DNA of 64,000 nt, taken from the NCBI RefSeq assembly GCF_905220365.1, contig NC_061126.1, positions 9,610,001 to 9,674,000 of the forward strand, written 5' to 3'. The translations under genes were made by a program, and so were the position numbers. The DNA is from Vanessa cardui (Eukaryota > Arthropoda > Insecta > Lepidoptera > Nymphalidae). The notes under the pieces are model-generated. The model did no database searches and was not told where the DNA came from. It saw only the letters and a program-made list of their open reading frames with translations. Shown piece by piece: positions 24,380-33,022 of the stretch; within the stretch, counting starts at the first letter, position 1, and each line of letters starts with the position of its first letter.

Positions 24380-25299
24380 ATATTATTAAAGAAATCGCAT
24401 GTAAACATTTCACAAAATTTCCATTCCCCTCTAAAAGACCTAAGCAGTGCAGGATGACGGGCCGGAAACCCGCTTATCGCGATGCGACAATACTATTCAA
24501 ATTAGGTACCGGTATCTTTAAAGCAAACGATACTTTGGATATTTGAACGTCCAATGATTCCTGTAATAGTAATGAACTATTTTCATTGGTAAGTTAAGAC
24601 GTAATGTATTACTTGATTGAGGTAAATATCTACATGAGGTTGAATAGAAAACTAAATGACATGACACGTTAGGTTGCTTACGAAGTCCCCGTTACTAATT
24701 TAACTACTAAAATGTTTTGTAGAACCTATTTGTACGTATTTCACAAAAGTTTTTATATTTGTTATTTGATAGGTAGGTACTTAATCATATCGAATAGCTG
24801 TGCTTCGGTTTGAAGAGTGAGTGGCAATAATAGGGAATCAATATTTCATGGCCATGGACGATGTAAGTAGTTGACGGTAGATGGTGTAGTTAGAGACACT
24901 TTCACTGGAAAAATTATAATTTTTCGAGTGAAAATGCCTAACGTCGAATAATCATTTTAAGTAGATCCTAAAATACTATTCTATATTCATGAATAAATAG
25001 TTCGTTATATAAATACCTACATATCTAGATTATCAATTCAACAGCTACTAAATTGAGCCAGGAAAAAATTTTGTCTATGAGTTTGTAACACCATGACTAT
25101 GACCATGCTAGACAATGATAGACGGTTGAATAAATATATTTAAAATAATTAAATGGTTAGTGCACCACTCAGCAACACTACGCAATCCAGTCGTGAAATA
25201 TTATATGAATGAATCAAAGTTCCAAAATGTGGTGATATTAATCTTCTGAAATTATTATTTGTGGGAAGTTTATTCACCACCAATGAGAAAATAAAGTTT
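24380..25299. other. AT-rich noncoding stretch left of the LTR retrotransposon
   Basis: I see no gene or confident repeat. ATAT at 25302-25305, just before the left LTR, is the target duplication. Confidence 0.45.
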
Positions 25300-25305
25300 A
25301 TATAT

Positions 25306-25622
25306 TCTTAGAAACCAGATCAGAAGGGATTTTTTTAAAAAACAAAATTACAGAAAACTAGATAATAAATTTAATCAATTTTACAAAATCACAAACTATT
25401 TGACAATTTTTACTAATGATTTTATGTAACAACAATTCTCCTAATTTAATTCTAAACTAACCCTAGCAACAAGACACTAAGAAACTTAATCGCAATGGAT
25501 TACAAAAAATAACACACTATGACACCAATCGATCGAACACACGATAGCAGAAAAAGCTCTGTCCACCGTCCACCCTCCTTTAAATACACTTCCTCCCACT
25601 ACTACCCTCCCATATTCCTACA
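25306..25622 (-). repeat. 3' LTR (317 bp)
   Basis: Read on the - strand it begins TGTAGGAATATGG and ends CTAAGA. It matches 31276-31592 at a constant offset of 5,970 with no differences seen. TGTATTTAAAGG near its start is a TATA-like box. The purine-rich GTCAGGAAAGGCCG (25623-25636) just upstream in sense direction is the likely polypurine tract. Confidence 0.93.
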
Positions 25623-25664
25623 CGGCCTTTCCTGACAGAAGACCGTCCCCGGGCTTCTTTATTT

Positions 25665-25858
25665 TCAACTGTCACGATCCGTTTCCACGATTGGGACGGA
25701 GAGCAGGGGATTTTCTTCGTTCACAGTGGAGGCAGCTAGTTCTGAGAATCTCTGTATTCCTGAGGGTCCTTGTTGTGGCTCGGTCTCTTCCACAGGCTGT
25801 ACAACATCGGGACATAGGTCGACACCGGCAGTTAATTCCTCTTCTTCAGTATCTGCGT
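25665..25858 (-). CDS. Acidic C-terminal tail of pol, second exon
   Basis: This open segment continues the pol frame after removal of the intron-like segment 25859-26503: exon 1 ends after the first base of a codon, and this exon starts with the second base. It adds 63 whole codons plus the split one, rich in Glu, Asp and Pro (for example ADTEEEELTAG), ending at a TGA at 25665-25667. The tail has no ATG suited to its own translation, no signal peptide and no membrane segment, so it is not env. Acidic tails after the integrase C-terminus are known in related elements (recalled, not checked). Without splicing, pol ends instead in about 20 unrelated residues. Confidence 0.7.
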
Positions 25859-26503
25859 CTGTAACATGAAAATAAAACCACAGATTTTTCTGCATATTGC
25901 AAATCAACAATGCTGTCGATGCTGATAGCCATCATAAGCTAAGCTCTCTATTTACAGGAAACCTGCTCCAAGACAACTGACCCACAAAGTCAAGTTGTCG
26001 AATACACAAGGATAGCATGTCTGATGCTCTCTAAGATATATTCAAAACTAAGCAACTCAATTACCTAGGATAATGAATCCGATGCACTCCAAGATATCAA
26101 TTATCCCAGGCCAAAGTCACTCCTGTGATAACGCGTCCGATGCACTCCAAGACAACAGTTATCACAGGCCCACAATTATCCGCGGGATAACCAAAGTCCG
26201 ATGCACTCCAAGACAATTGGTTATCCCCGCCCAGCCTCCCGAGGATAACCACAGTCCGATGCACTCCAAGACAAATGGTTATCCCCAGGTCAGGGATCCT
26301 ACAGTAGCGTGTCCGATACACTCCAAGACAATCGCTCACCGTGTCAACTTGTTAAATTTGCCTTACTTTAGCCCTGAGACCATAGGATAGTATTCCAATC
26401 ATAACAAATAAACAAAACATATTGGCTCATAAAGATTTTTAAATCATCAGTGAATTCTCAAAGCTGATCTTAAATTGCAAGCAAAAATAGAGCAGACACT
26501 CAC
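25859..26503 (-). other. Intron-like 645-bp segment within the 3' end of pol
   Basis: On the - strand the left border is GATG|GTGAGT (donor G at 26503) and the right border is TTTTATTTTCATGTTACAG|AC (acceptor G at 25859), with a good pyrimidine tract. The length is 645, a multiple of three, but the segment holds stops in the pol frame, the first at 26439. Removal joins two coding segments in phase. The segment contains the stem-loop array at 26005-26345. Because an element copied from fully spliced RNA would lose the intron, the genomic RNA must stay unspliced, as in retroviruses. No transcript data are available here. Confidence 0.65.
26005..26345 (-). repeat. Array of about six 58-61 bp stem-loop units with covarying stems
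   Basis: Core starts lie at 26020, 26078, 26136, 26197, 26255 and 26312. The sense-strand loop core is TTGTCTTGGAGTGCATCGGA, nearly constant in four units and diverged in the first (26020); a seventh partial core is near 25966. Stems: 26064-26074 with 26100-26110 (11 bp, one G-U in sense RNA); 26122-26132 with 26158-26168 (11 bp perfect); 26184-26194 with 26217-26227 (11 bp); 26243-26251 with 26276-26284 (9 bp); 26306-26309 with 26333-26336 (4 bp, extendable over a bulge). Stem sequences differ between units yet remain complementary. Confidence 0.85.
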
Positions 26504-29500
26504 CATCAAAGAAAGCAGCACAAACATCAGGAGTCCATTCTCCACGCCACGGAACAATATATTCCGCAGCCGCTTGAGTCGACTTGCCATACGAGCCAGC
26601 CAGTAACTGCAGCTCATAGCGACCGTGCGGAAGTATCTTCACCACCCGGTAAGGTCCTCGCATACACGAGTCTAACTTCCCGGTTGACTGCGCCTGCTTA
26701 CGAACAAATACTAAGGAGTGTAGTTCAAAGGTTTGAGTTGGCTTACGTCTCCTGTTAACGTAGGCGTCCTGACGGGCTTGATTGTCACATATATGTTCAA
26801 ACGCTCTCTGACGTCTCATCTCACGAAGGGCTTCCCGATTACCACTGGAGCCTTCAACAGCTACGTCCCGTATCAAGCTGCGTATGAGAGGTGTAGCCGC
26901 TTCGACGCCTATGAGCAAGTTCAAGGCAGAGTATCGCGTCGTCTTGTGTTTTGTTATGTTGAGAGTCAGTTGTAACTTCCACATAACCGCTGGCCACTCC
27001 TGCTGTCGGTGGTTGCACTCAATACGGACCATATTGAGTACTGTACGGCAATATCGTTCAACCTGTCCATTAGATTGGTGCATCTCGGGTGTTATAAAAT
27101 GAGTATCACAACCCATATCCTTGACCCAATTAAGAAAATCGACACTTTGGAACATGCGGCCCCTGTCAGCGACAATCAGTTTTGGCGTTCCAAAGATTGA
27201 AATCATGTTCGTAAAGTGTCGCTTCAATTCATCAGTGTCCTGTCGGTACATGGGGTATAGCAAACAAAATTTAGAAAACGCATCTACCACAATGAGTACG
27301 TGACGATACCCGTCACTTTCTGGCAGGGGGCCTAAAGTATCTATATGCACTGTCTCAAAAGGTAAATCTGGTTTTTCCCAAGAATGAATTGGCTGAAAAG
27401 GAGCACGGGCTACTTTCTTGTGAGCAAGACAAATTATACAATGGGAAATGTACTTTTGTGCAAATTTTTTCAACCCTGGGAACCAAAAATGTTTTGTAAT
27501 TAAGTCTACTGTTTTATCTACCCCGAGATGATCGTGTTCATCATGAAAAATGCGCATAAGGCTAAGCCTATGTCCTTTGGGAATAAAACAGCAAAGTTTA
27601 GAACTTTCACCAGTAGGTGTAACCTTAACATAAAGGATATCGTTTTTAACTATATAACGACTAGGGTCTAACTGTCCATCCGATAACCTTTGCTTTAAAG
27701 ACTGCGTCTCCTCGTCAGCTGCCTGAGCAACTTGGGCCCAGTTCAAAGGTTTTTGAATCGTACATATGTTAACAGGGTTCCGGCTAAAGTAGTCCGCATG
27801 AGACAGCAGACAACCTTTTCTGTACTCAAGGCTAAAATCAAAGTCTTGGAGGTATACCCACCACCGGGCCACCCTGGGCAACAGGTCTTTCTTACGCTGT
27901 GTTAGTTTTAAAGCGTTGCAGTCAGTGACCACGGTGAAGTGTACACCCACAAGATAGTGTCTGAAATACTCAAGAGCCTTCACTACTGCCAAGGTCTCAA
28001 GCTCGTACGAGTGGTACCTACTCTCAGCCCCCCGGGTGAGTCTGCTAAAGTAAGATACCACTCGCTTACGATTTCCCTCATGTACCTGCATTAACACTGC
28101 TCCGTAACCAATAGAACTTGCATCGGTATGAATTTCTATTGGCAGCGAAGGGTCGTATATGGCAAGTACTGGCTCACTTGTAAGGCAATCTATGAAATAT
28201 TGACGCGCGGCTTGTTGGTCGGTACCCCAGTGAAAGTTGACTCCCTTTCTGGTAAGAGCTGCAATACAGGAAGCTTTTTGTGCAAAACCCGCGATGTACC
28301 GCCTAAAATAACTAGCTAACCCCAGAAATTGCCTTACTTGCTTTACATTTTTCGGTGCGGCTGAGTCAATCAAAGCTCGCACCTTCTCATGACTCGGCCT
28401 AACCTGACCTTCACTAATCGTGCGACCCAAGTAATCTATACTAGTAGCTAAAAACGAACATTTCTTTAAGTTAATGGAAAAGCCAGCTCTTGTCAACGTA
28501 TGAAGTACCCTACTAAGCAAAGTCAAGCCCTGATCGATGGTTTTACTCATAATTAAAATATCGTCGATGTATACGAGAATGTTCCCGGAATTAATGAGCT
28601 CGCGAAGAGTCTTAGAGATGATACGCTGATAAACGACTGGTGCATTCGCCAAACCGTAAGGCATTTTCCGATATTGATAATGTCCTTCCGGTGTGACGAA
28701 TGCCGTAAGCGGAATAGATTGAGGATCTAAGGGAATCTGGTGAAAGCCGGTTGCCATGTCCAAAGATGTGAAATATTTATTATTACCCAAACGGTCTAAA
28801 CAATCATCTATACGAGGCAAAGGAAATCTGTCTTTGATAGTAATTTCGTTGAGTTTCCGATAATCGACGCACATCCTATCCGACCCATCTTTTTTTTTAA
28901 CGAGCAGGATTGGACTTGCGTAGTCAGACTCAGACTCCTCTATTATCTGTTTGTCAAGTAAGTCTTTTATTATATCACGCACGCGAAGAGTTTCTGAATG
29001 TGACAGTTGATACGGTCGATAATACACAGGGCTACTAGTTTTAACTTTAATCGACATGTACCCTGTATTTACAGTTGATGTTGCAGTCCCGGTAATGAAA
29101 TACTGAGAGAATTTACCGATAATTCCCAGTAATTTGTCCAAATCATTACCTACCAACGGTGTATTAATTGGTGTTGAAGGCTCAGAGCAAACATTCATTA
29201 CCGTTTTCAAATTATCACTTGTTCTTGTCAGTAACTGGCAATTTTTTGTGCGAACGTATCTAACACCTTCCCTGTTTAAAATATCTGTCCCAATGATTAT
29301 CGGTACGTTCATAAACTCAGAGGACACCACAAAGAGATCTACTTCAAGGGTTAAAGTGTCGAATTTGATTGGTAAGGTAACGTAAAAAGTACTCTCAATT
29401 TCTTGACTACCCAAGCCTTTTAAAACCCGAAATGTTGGTGTGTAGGAACATTTGAAATACTTTAGCAACGATGATGAGACTAATGACACAGAAGAACCGC

Positions 29501-29582
29501 TATCAATGAGAACATCAACCGACTGGTTCTGTATAGTAGCCGCTATGACATCTCTGGCTGGACAGATTCGCTGCAAAAATTT
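26439..29582 (-). CDS. pol: Pol: protease, reverse transcriptase, RNase H, integrase (-1 frame of gag)
   Basis: The frame is open from inside gag to a stop at 26439-26441. It has no ATG start: the first codon after the shift is TTG at 29576-29574, so it is expressed as a gag-pol fusion. Residues counted from that codon: protease DSGSS at 25-29; RT with LDMATGFHQ at 272-280 and YIDD at 336-339; RNase H with TDASS (D485), E527 and D572; integrase zinc finger with H678 and C713/C716; catalytic D746, D804 and E840, the last two exactly 35 residues apart; a GPY-type module near 975-990. All catalytic residues are present, so the enzymes could be active. The last 21 codons before the stop lie inside the intron-like segment and would be replaced by the acidic tail in spliced RNA. 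Confidence 0.93.
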   Translation of the reverse strand, partial: KFLQRICPARDVIAATIQNQSVDVLIDSGSSVSLVSSSLLKYFKCSYTPTFRVLKGLGSQEIESTFYVTLPIKFDTLTLEVDLFVVSSEFMNVPIIIGTDILNREGVRYVRTKNCQLLTRTSDNLKTVMNVCSEPSTPINTPLVGNDLDKLLGIIGKFSQYFITGTATSTVNTGYMSIKVKTSSPVYYRPYQLSHSETLRVRDIIKDLLDKQIIEESESDYASPILLVKKKDGSDRMCVDYRKLNEITIKDRFPLPRIDDCLDRLGNNKYFTSLDMATGFHQIPLDPQSIPLTAFVTPEGHYQYRKMPYGLANAPVVYQRIISKTLRELINSGNILVYIDDILIMSKTIDQGLTLLSRVLHTLTRAGFSINLKKCSFLATSIDYLGRTISEGQVRPSHEKVRALIDSAAPKNVKQVRQFLGLASYFRRYIAGFAQKASCIAALTRKGVNFHWGTDQQAARQYFIDCLTSEPVLAIYDPSLPIEIHTDASSIGYGAVLMQVHEGNRKRVVSYFSRLTRGAESRYHSYELETLAVVKALEYFRHYLVGVHFTVVTDCNALKLTQRKKDLLPRVARWWVYLQDFDFSLEYRKGCLLSHADYFSRNPVNICTIQKPLNWAQVAQAADEETQSLKQRLSDGQLDPSRYIVKNDILYVKVTPTGESSKLCCFIPKGHRLSLMRIFHDEHDHLGVDKTVDLITKHFWFPGLKKFAQKYISHCIICLAHKKVARAPFQPIHSWEKPDLPFETVHIDTLGPLPESDGYRHVLIVVDAFSKFCLLYPMYRQDTDELKRHFTNMISIFGTPKLIVADRGRMFQSVDFLNWVKDMGCDTHFITPEMHQSNGQVERYCRTVLNMVRIECNHRQQEWPAVMWKLQLTLNITKHKTTRYSALNLLIGVEAATPLIRSLIRDVAVEGSSGNREALREMRRQRAFEHICDNQARQDAYVNRRRKPTQTFELHSLVFVRKQAQSTGKLDSCMRGPYRVVKILPHGRYELQLLAGSYGKSTQAAAEYIVPWRGEWTPDVCAAFFDGECLLYFCLQFKISFENSLMI

Positions 29583-30958
29583 ATTCGCTCTTTGTTCGAA
29601 GCTTCTGCACGCTGCTTAGCAAAACAAGTTTCAGCGCTGTGTCCTGGTCTCCTACAATACGTACATGGCTCAGGTTTAGACGGCACAAATGTGGAAGTTG
29701 ACTGCTTAACCCTTTCACTATTAGACAAACTATTCGACGATTGCTCTAGCCTGACTCTCTTACTGCATGAAGCCTGTCTATGCCCTAACAGACCGCAGGA
29801 GTAGCACCTAACGTCACTGAGGTTTCGTTTACGTGAATATTCCATAGAGCGTTTACCTATCGTACTGTTTTGTAAATCGGGACGCGAGGACGATTGTTTA
29901 GAAGCATTGCCTGTAGTAGGTTTAACGTAAATCGAAAAGAACTCGACTAAATTATTAGGTGAAAGTTTAGCGTTCGTTGCTGAGGCTCTAATATTCGGAT
30001 CAGTTATACCGCGAATTATTATAGCTGATACAAGCTCATCACTAAGCCCTTGTACTATACGCAAACGAAGCAACGATCGCCGTACATATTCCGCATATGT
30101 CGGGTAGTCATCAGAGCTTTTCGTCATTACTTCGAACAATATGCCCGCGAAGTCTGGTACTTTAGGACACAGAGATACAAACTCTTTCTTGAAATTCGTC
30201 CAACTACGATCGCTGGAGACCCATTCATTGAGCCATGATTTCGCGTCCCCTAGTAGACAATTCCCTATTCGTGAAAGGCATTCATAATCGGTCCAATTAT
30301 TTAAAACTTTTGCACGATCTACCTCTAGACACCAATCATCAAAGTTATGTATGATTGGATCAAAGCTTGATATGTAATAATGCTGAGAAGATTTGCCCGC
30401 CGCGCTAATCGAACGCATGGTATTAATAATGTAGTCGTTAACACTAGCCTGTATCGAGTTCGACGGTATACCCTCGTCCCTTATTCCTAAGCCTGCGGAT
30501 CGCAACGGCGGTATAGTCGAACGCTGTCGCGAATTGTGGCAAGGCTCCCGGTCACGGCTTGTTGCATTACGTTGTGGCGAAAGCGAACGTGAAGCTGAAC
30601 GGCGACCTAACGGAGACAACTGTCGCATCCTATTGGGTACACGGGACCTACCACCCTCATGCGATGGCGTACGTAATTGCCGTGAAGATTGCCTACCATG
30701 AGCACTAGTGATTATCACATTTTCCTTCTCGCGATCGTGAGTATACGCTAATGTACGACCAGACGATGGACCCGGCAAGGGTGAAGCCCTTGTTTTCCCT
30801 TCTAACGCCTTAAGTCGAGACATCATTGCCTTAATTTCAAGTCTTAACATATCAGTCTCGTTAAGAGATTTTTCGCGGGACCTATTACCCTGACTATCGC
30901 AACGATCACGACGAGGATCACTATCACTGCGACGACGATTAAGCACACGTTCAGACAT
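29543..30958 (-). CDS. gag: Gag, with two CCHC zinc knuckles
   Basis: Structural protein that packages the element RNA. I start it at the ATG at 30958 (MSERV), giving 471 residues. A further ATG eight codons upstream (30982) would add a phenylalanine-rich extension read from A-rich leader DNA and is less likely. In the longer numbering, the basic Ser/Arg-rich N-terminus covers 10-165, the retrotransposon gag (capsid-like) region lies about 185-340, and knuckles are C393-x2-C-x4-H-x4-C and C440-x2-C-x4-H-x4-C. It ends at a TAG at 29543-29545, 31 nt past the slippery site. No frame breaks are seen. Confidence 0.92.
   Translation of the reverse strand: MSERVLNRRRSDSDPRRDRCDSQGNRSREKSLNETDMLRLEIKAMMSRLKALEGKTRASPLPGPSSGRTLAYTHDREKENVIITSAHGRQSSRQLRTPSHEGGRSRVPNRMRQLSPLGRRSASRSLSPQRNATSRDREPCHNSRQRSTIPPLRSAGLGIRDEGIPSNSIQASVNDYIINTMRSISAAGKSSQHYYISSFDPIIHNFDDWCLEVDRAKVLNNWTDYECLSRIGNCLLGDAKSWLNEWVSSDRSWTNFKKEFVSLCPKVPDFAGILFEVMTKSSDDYPTYAEYVRRSLLRLRIVQGLSDELVSAIIIRGITDPNIRASATNAKLSPNNLVEFFSIYVKPTTGNASKQSSSRPDLQNSTIGKRSMEYSRKRNLSDVRCYSCGLLGHRQASCSKRVRLEQSSNSLSNSERVKQSTSTFVPSKPEPCTYCRRPGHSAETCFAKQRAEASNKERINFCSESVQPEMS
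29576..29582 (-). promoter_or_regulatory. -1 ribosomal frameshift site A_AAT_TTT
   Basis: In the gag frame the sense sequence reads ATA AAT TTT TGC. The heptamer A AAT TTT fits the X XXY YYZ rule exactly in the zero frame, and pol lies in the -1 frame, open from before this point. A downstream stimulatory structure was not identified. Confidence 0.8.
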
Positions 30959-31275
30959 TTTCAAGAAAAAGAAAAATATCAATAATGATCAAAAAGACTC
31001 ACCTCGAAATCACTCGATCTCAGCACACACTATTCCTAATCTTAACTATTTTCTCTAACAAATATACTTAACAACAATACGACATGATATTTAAAGTAAT
31101 CCAGCGAAACAACTAATAAAGAAAATTATAAAAAAAAAGAAAGAAAAAAAAATATTACTTCACATGAGGGTAATTCAAAAATAAATAAATAATAAAAGCA
31201 AAAAGGAGAAAAAAAAAAAGATTATGAGCTAGGCCAAGCCGTAGTGGGCTGAATAAGTTAGTATCCCACTTCTGA
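30959..31275 (-). other. Retrotransposon 5' leader
   Basis: This 317-nt untranslated leader between the 5' LTR and gag contains A/T-rich tracts and no long frame. It probably holds packaging signals, but no motif shows this directly. Confidence 0.7.
31261..31275 (-). promoter_or_regulatory. Primer-binding site, tRNA-Leu type
   Basis: Directly after the 5' LTR the sense sequence is TCAGAAGTGGGATAC. TCAGAAGTGGGAT is complementary to ATCCCACTTCTGA, the T-stem and acceptor sequence of tRNA-Leu(CAA) as I recall it. The match starts about five bases in from the CCA end rather than at it, so priming would use an internal or trimmed tRNA end. The tRNA identity is from memory. Confidence 0.6.
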
Positions 31276-31592
31276 TCTTAGAAACCAGATCAGAAGGGAT
31301 TTTTTTAAAAAACAAAATTACAGAAAACTAGATAATAAATTTAATCAATTTTACAAAATCACAAACTATTTGACAATTTTTACTAATGATTTTATGTAAC
31401 AACAATTCTCCTAATTTAATTCTAAACTAACCCTAGCAACAAGACACTAAGAAACTTAATCGCAATGGATTACAAAAAATAACACACTATGACACCAATC
31501 GATCGAACACACGATAGCAGAAAAAGCTCTGTCCACCGTCCACCCTCCTTTAAATACACTTCCTCCCACTACTACCCTCCCATATTCCTACA
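31276..31592 (-). repeat. 5' LTR (317 bp)
   Basis: Identical by eye to the 3' LTR. It starts TGTAGG at the outer end and is followed outside by ATAT (31593-31596), the target duplication. A TATA-like TGTATTTAAAGG near the outer end (31548-31559) is the likely core promoter. Confidence 0.93.
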
Positions 31593-31597
31593 ATATA

Positions 31598-32035
31598 CAT
31601 ATTTGTATTATGTGAAATATTTACATAGAAAGTTTTATAATTTTGTTAGATACGTTAACACGCATTTATTATTGCAACTCGAACAATAATGAGGACTAGC
31701 CAAGTCAGATCTTAGGCTACAATATATTATCCTAAGTTATGGAAATAAATGATGTTTTATGTAGTTATTTATAACTTACATTCAGGACTGGCCATTGTAC
31801 TTGGCACCCATTTAGATCTCACTTCTTTTTTCGTTGGAGTCAACAACCAAGGTTTATTTCTTAATATTTTACTTGGCTCCCATTTTATGTTTAGGTTTTT
31901 GATGTGATGTCATTACTTTTTGTACATAAATTATTAGGACGTACGTATTTGAAACCAAATAAATACCAAATGGGTTTTGTTAAAACACTGTATTTTTCCC
32001 GTTTACGGTATAAGTGGCTTTTTTTTAGACATTTT
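31598..32035. other. AT-rich stretch with decayed repeat sequence
   Basis: No gene is seen. Part of it may be the 3' side of the Helitron relic that encodes the helicase fragment next to it, but no CTRR end could be fixed. Confidence 0.35.
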
Positions 32036-32331
32036 CTATAGTTTCTTGTATCTTAGAGATATTCCGGAAAATTTCCCATTCAATATTCGGATTTTTTTTC
32101 TATTTATCCTAAGTTTGACTAAGTCAGGACGGTATAATGTGCGTAGACGGTTGGTTTCTACTATTGAGCTCTCTAGTGCCTTGATTTGACTTGGATCTAA
32201 ATTGATGAAATGTACTCTATCTAAGGTTTTGACTCTGGAGAGTGCAATGAAATCCTGCCCTTTACTAAATATAGAGAAACCTATATCGAGAAGAGCACTG
32301 ATCAGTCTAAGGCCTTGTAAATAATAGATAA
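32036..32331 (-). pseudogene. C-terminal fragment of a PIF1-type helicase, probably a Helitron relic
   Basis: The - strand frame ending at a TAG (32036-32038) encodes DIGFSIFSKGQDFI, then ALSRVKTLDRVHFINLDPSQ and NRLRTLYRPDL, followed by a short basic end. VALSRVKTLDGLH-type sequence is the conserved last motif of PIF1-family helicases, and NRLR-x-YRPDL follows it in Helitron Rep-helicase proteins. The upstream helicase and Rep domains are missing. The frame is open for roughly 100 codons without stops, so the relic is not ancient. Many short Helitron-like ends in the window fit this origin. A fragment of a cellular PIF1 gene is the less likely alternative. Confidence 0.65.
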
Positions 32332-32909
32332 TAATAGCATATGCTAAGCAAATATTGAATCGTTCTCTTTGAACGTATATTTAAGAGATGTGGTCGGGTT
32401 TACAGCTTTCATCACAATCAAATGCAACCAATTTAGTAATTTTTATTTGTAATATTAGCAAATTACTGTTTTTTTTAAAGGGTCAATACAATATAGTGTT
32501 TCCATAACAATGCCCGTTTCTAAAGCGTTCTTTTCCGAATGAATCAAACGGATATCCACAACTACAACTTTTTATTATAAATTAATGCAATTACTGCAAA
32601 TTCATTCTTGAAATATCGTTTCATATTAAAATGAATATCTATTATTATTCTTATTATTAATTATAGCTCTTAATTACAAGTGAATTTCTGAAAAAATATA
32701 TGAACCAACATTTTTATTACATAGTCCGTTATGACACATTACAGGTGGCGCCGTAAGACTAATCCAAATTAAGTTTTACAAATTTACATGGTAAAATATA
32801 ATCATTAATATGATAATTAACAGTATAAAATTAATATTTTAAAATCATTGCCGATAAATGGGCACATGCGTCAACATCTTCAAAAAGAGTAACTACTAAG
32901 TTTATTGCC
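32332..32909. other. AT-rich noncoding stretch
   Basis: I see no gene, RNA gene or confident repeat in it. Confidence 0.45.
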
Positions 32910-33022
32910 GTTTCTTCTCGGTAGAATCTACTTTCCGAACCGGTAGCTTCATTTGATTGTGAGATGACGTTGCAAAAGTGCTTGTAATAGCTTACTTTAA
33001 TAAAGTTTATTTTCATTCGATT
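32910..33022 (+). mobile_element. LINE 3' UTR fragment
   Basis: It contains TTCTCGGTAGAATCTACTTT, an AACCGGTAGCTTCATTTG core and TAATAAAGTTTATTTTCATT at the end. This is the same 3' UTR as the copies at 15385-15720 and 21289-21395. No coding part is present. Confidence 0.7.

Larger units (their letters stand above)
25306..31592 (-). mobile_element. Complete young Ty3/gypsy-type LTR retrotransposon
   Basis: The element is 6,287 bp, flanked by ATAT (25302-25305 and 31593-31596). Its order on the - strand is 5' LTR, tRNA-Leu-type primer site, leader, gag, pol (PR-RT-RH-IN), an intron-like segment with a stem-loop array, an acidic pol tail and the 3' LTR. All diagnostic motifs are intact and no in-frame stop interrupts gag or pol. 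The two LTRs are identical by eye, so insertion was recent. The pol order (integrase last), the GPY-type integrase C-terminal region and the WTPDVCAAFF-like ending suggest the mdg3/micropia branch. That branch assignment is inference from recalled family features. There is no env-like frame. Confidence 0.95.

Noticed and set aside
25665..25910. 81-codon frame as an env gene
   Set aside because: It has no signal peptide, membrane segment or cleavage site. It is in phase with pol through the splice sites, so it is a pol tail.
26005..26345. Regular repeats resembling a CRISPR array
   Set aside because: The genome is eukaryotic, the spacers are themselves inverted arms of hairpins rather than unrelated sequences, and the array sits inside a retrotransposon.
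26073..26390. 105-codon plus-strand frame and an 80-codon minus-strand frame over the 58-bp repeats
   Set aside because: They are open only because the repeat unit lacks stops in those frames. They lie inside the intron-like segment and differ from the pol frame.
29574..29576. TTG as the start codon of pol
   Set aside because: It is the third codon of the -1 frame within the slippery region; pol is made by frameshifting from gag.
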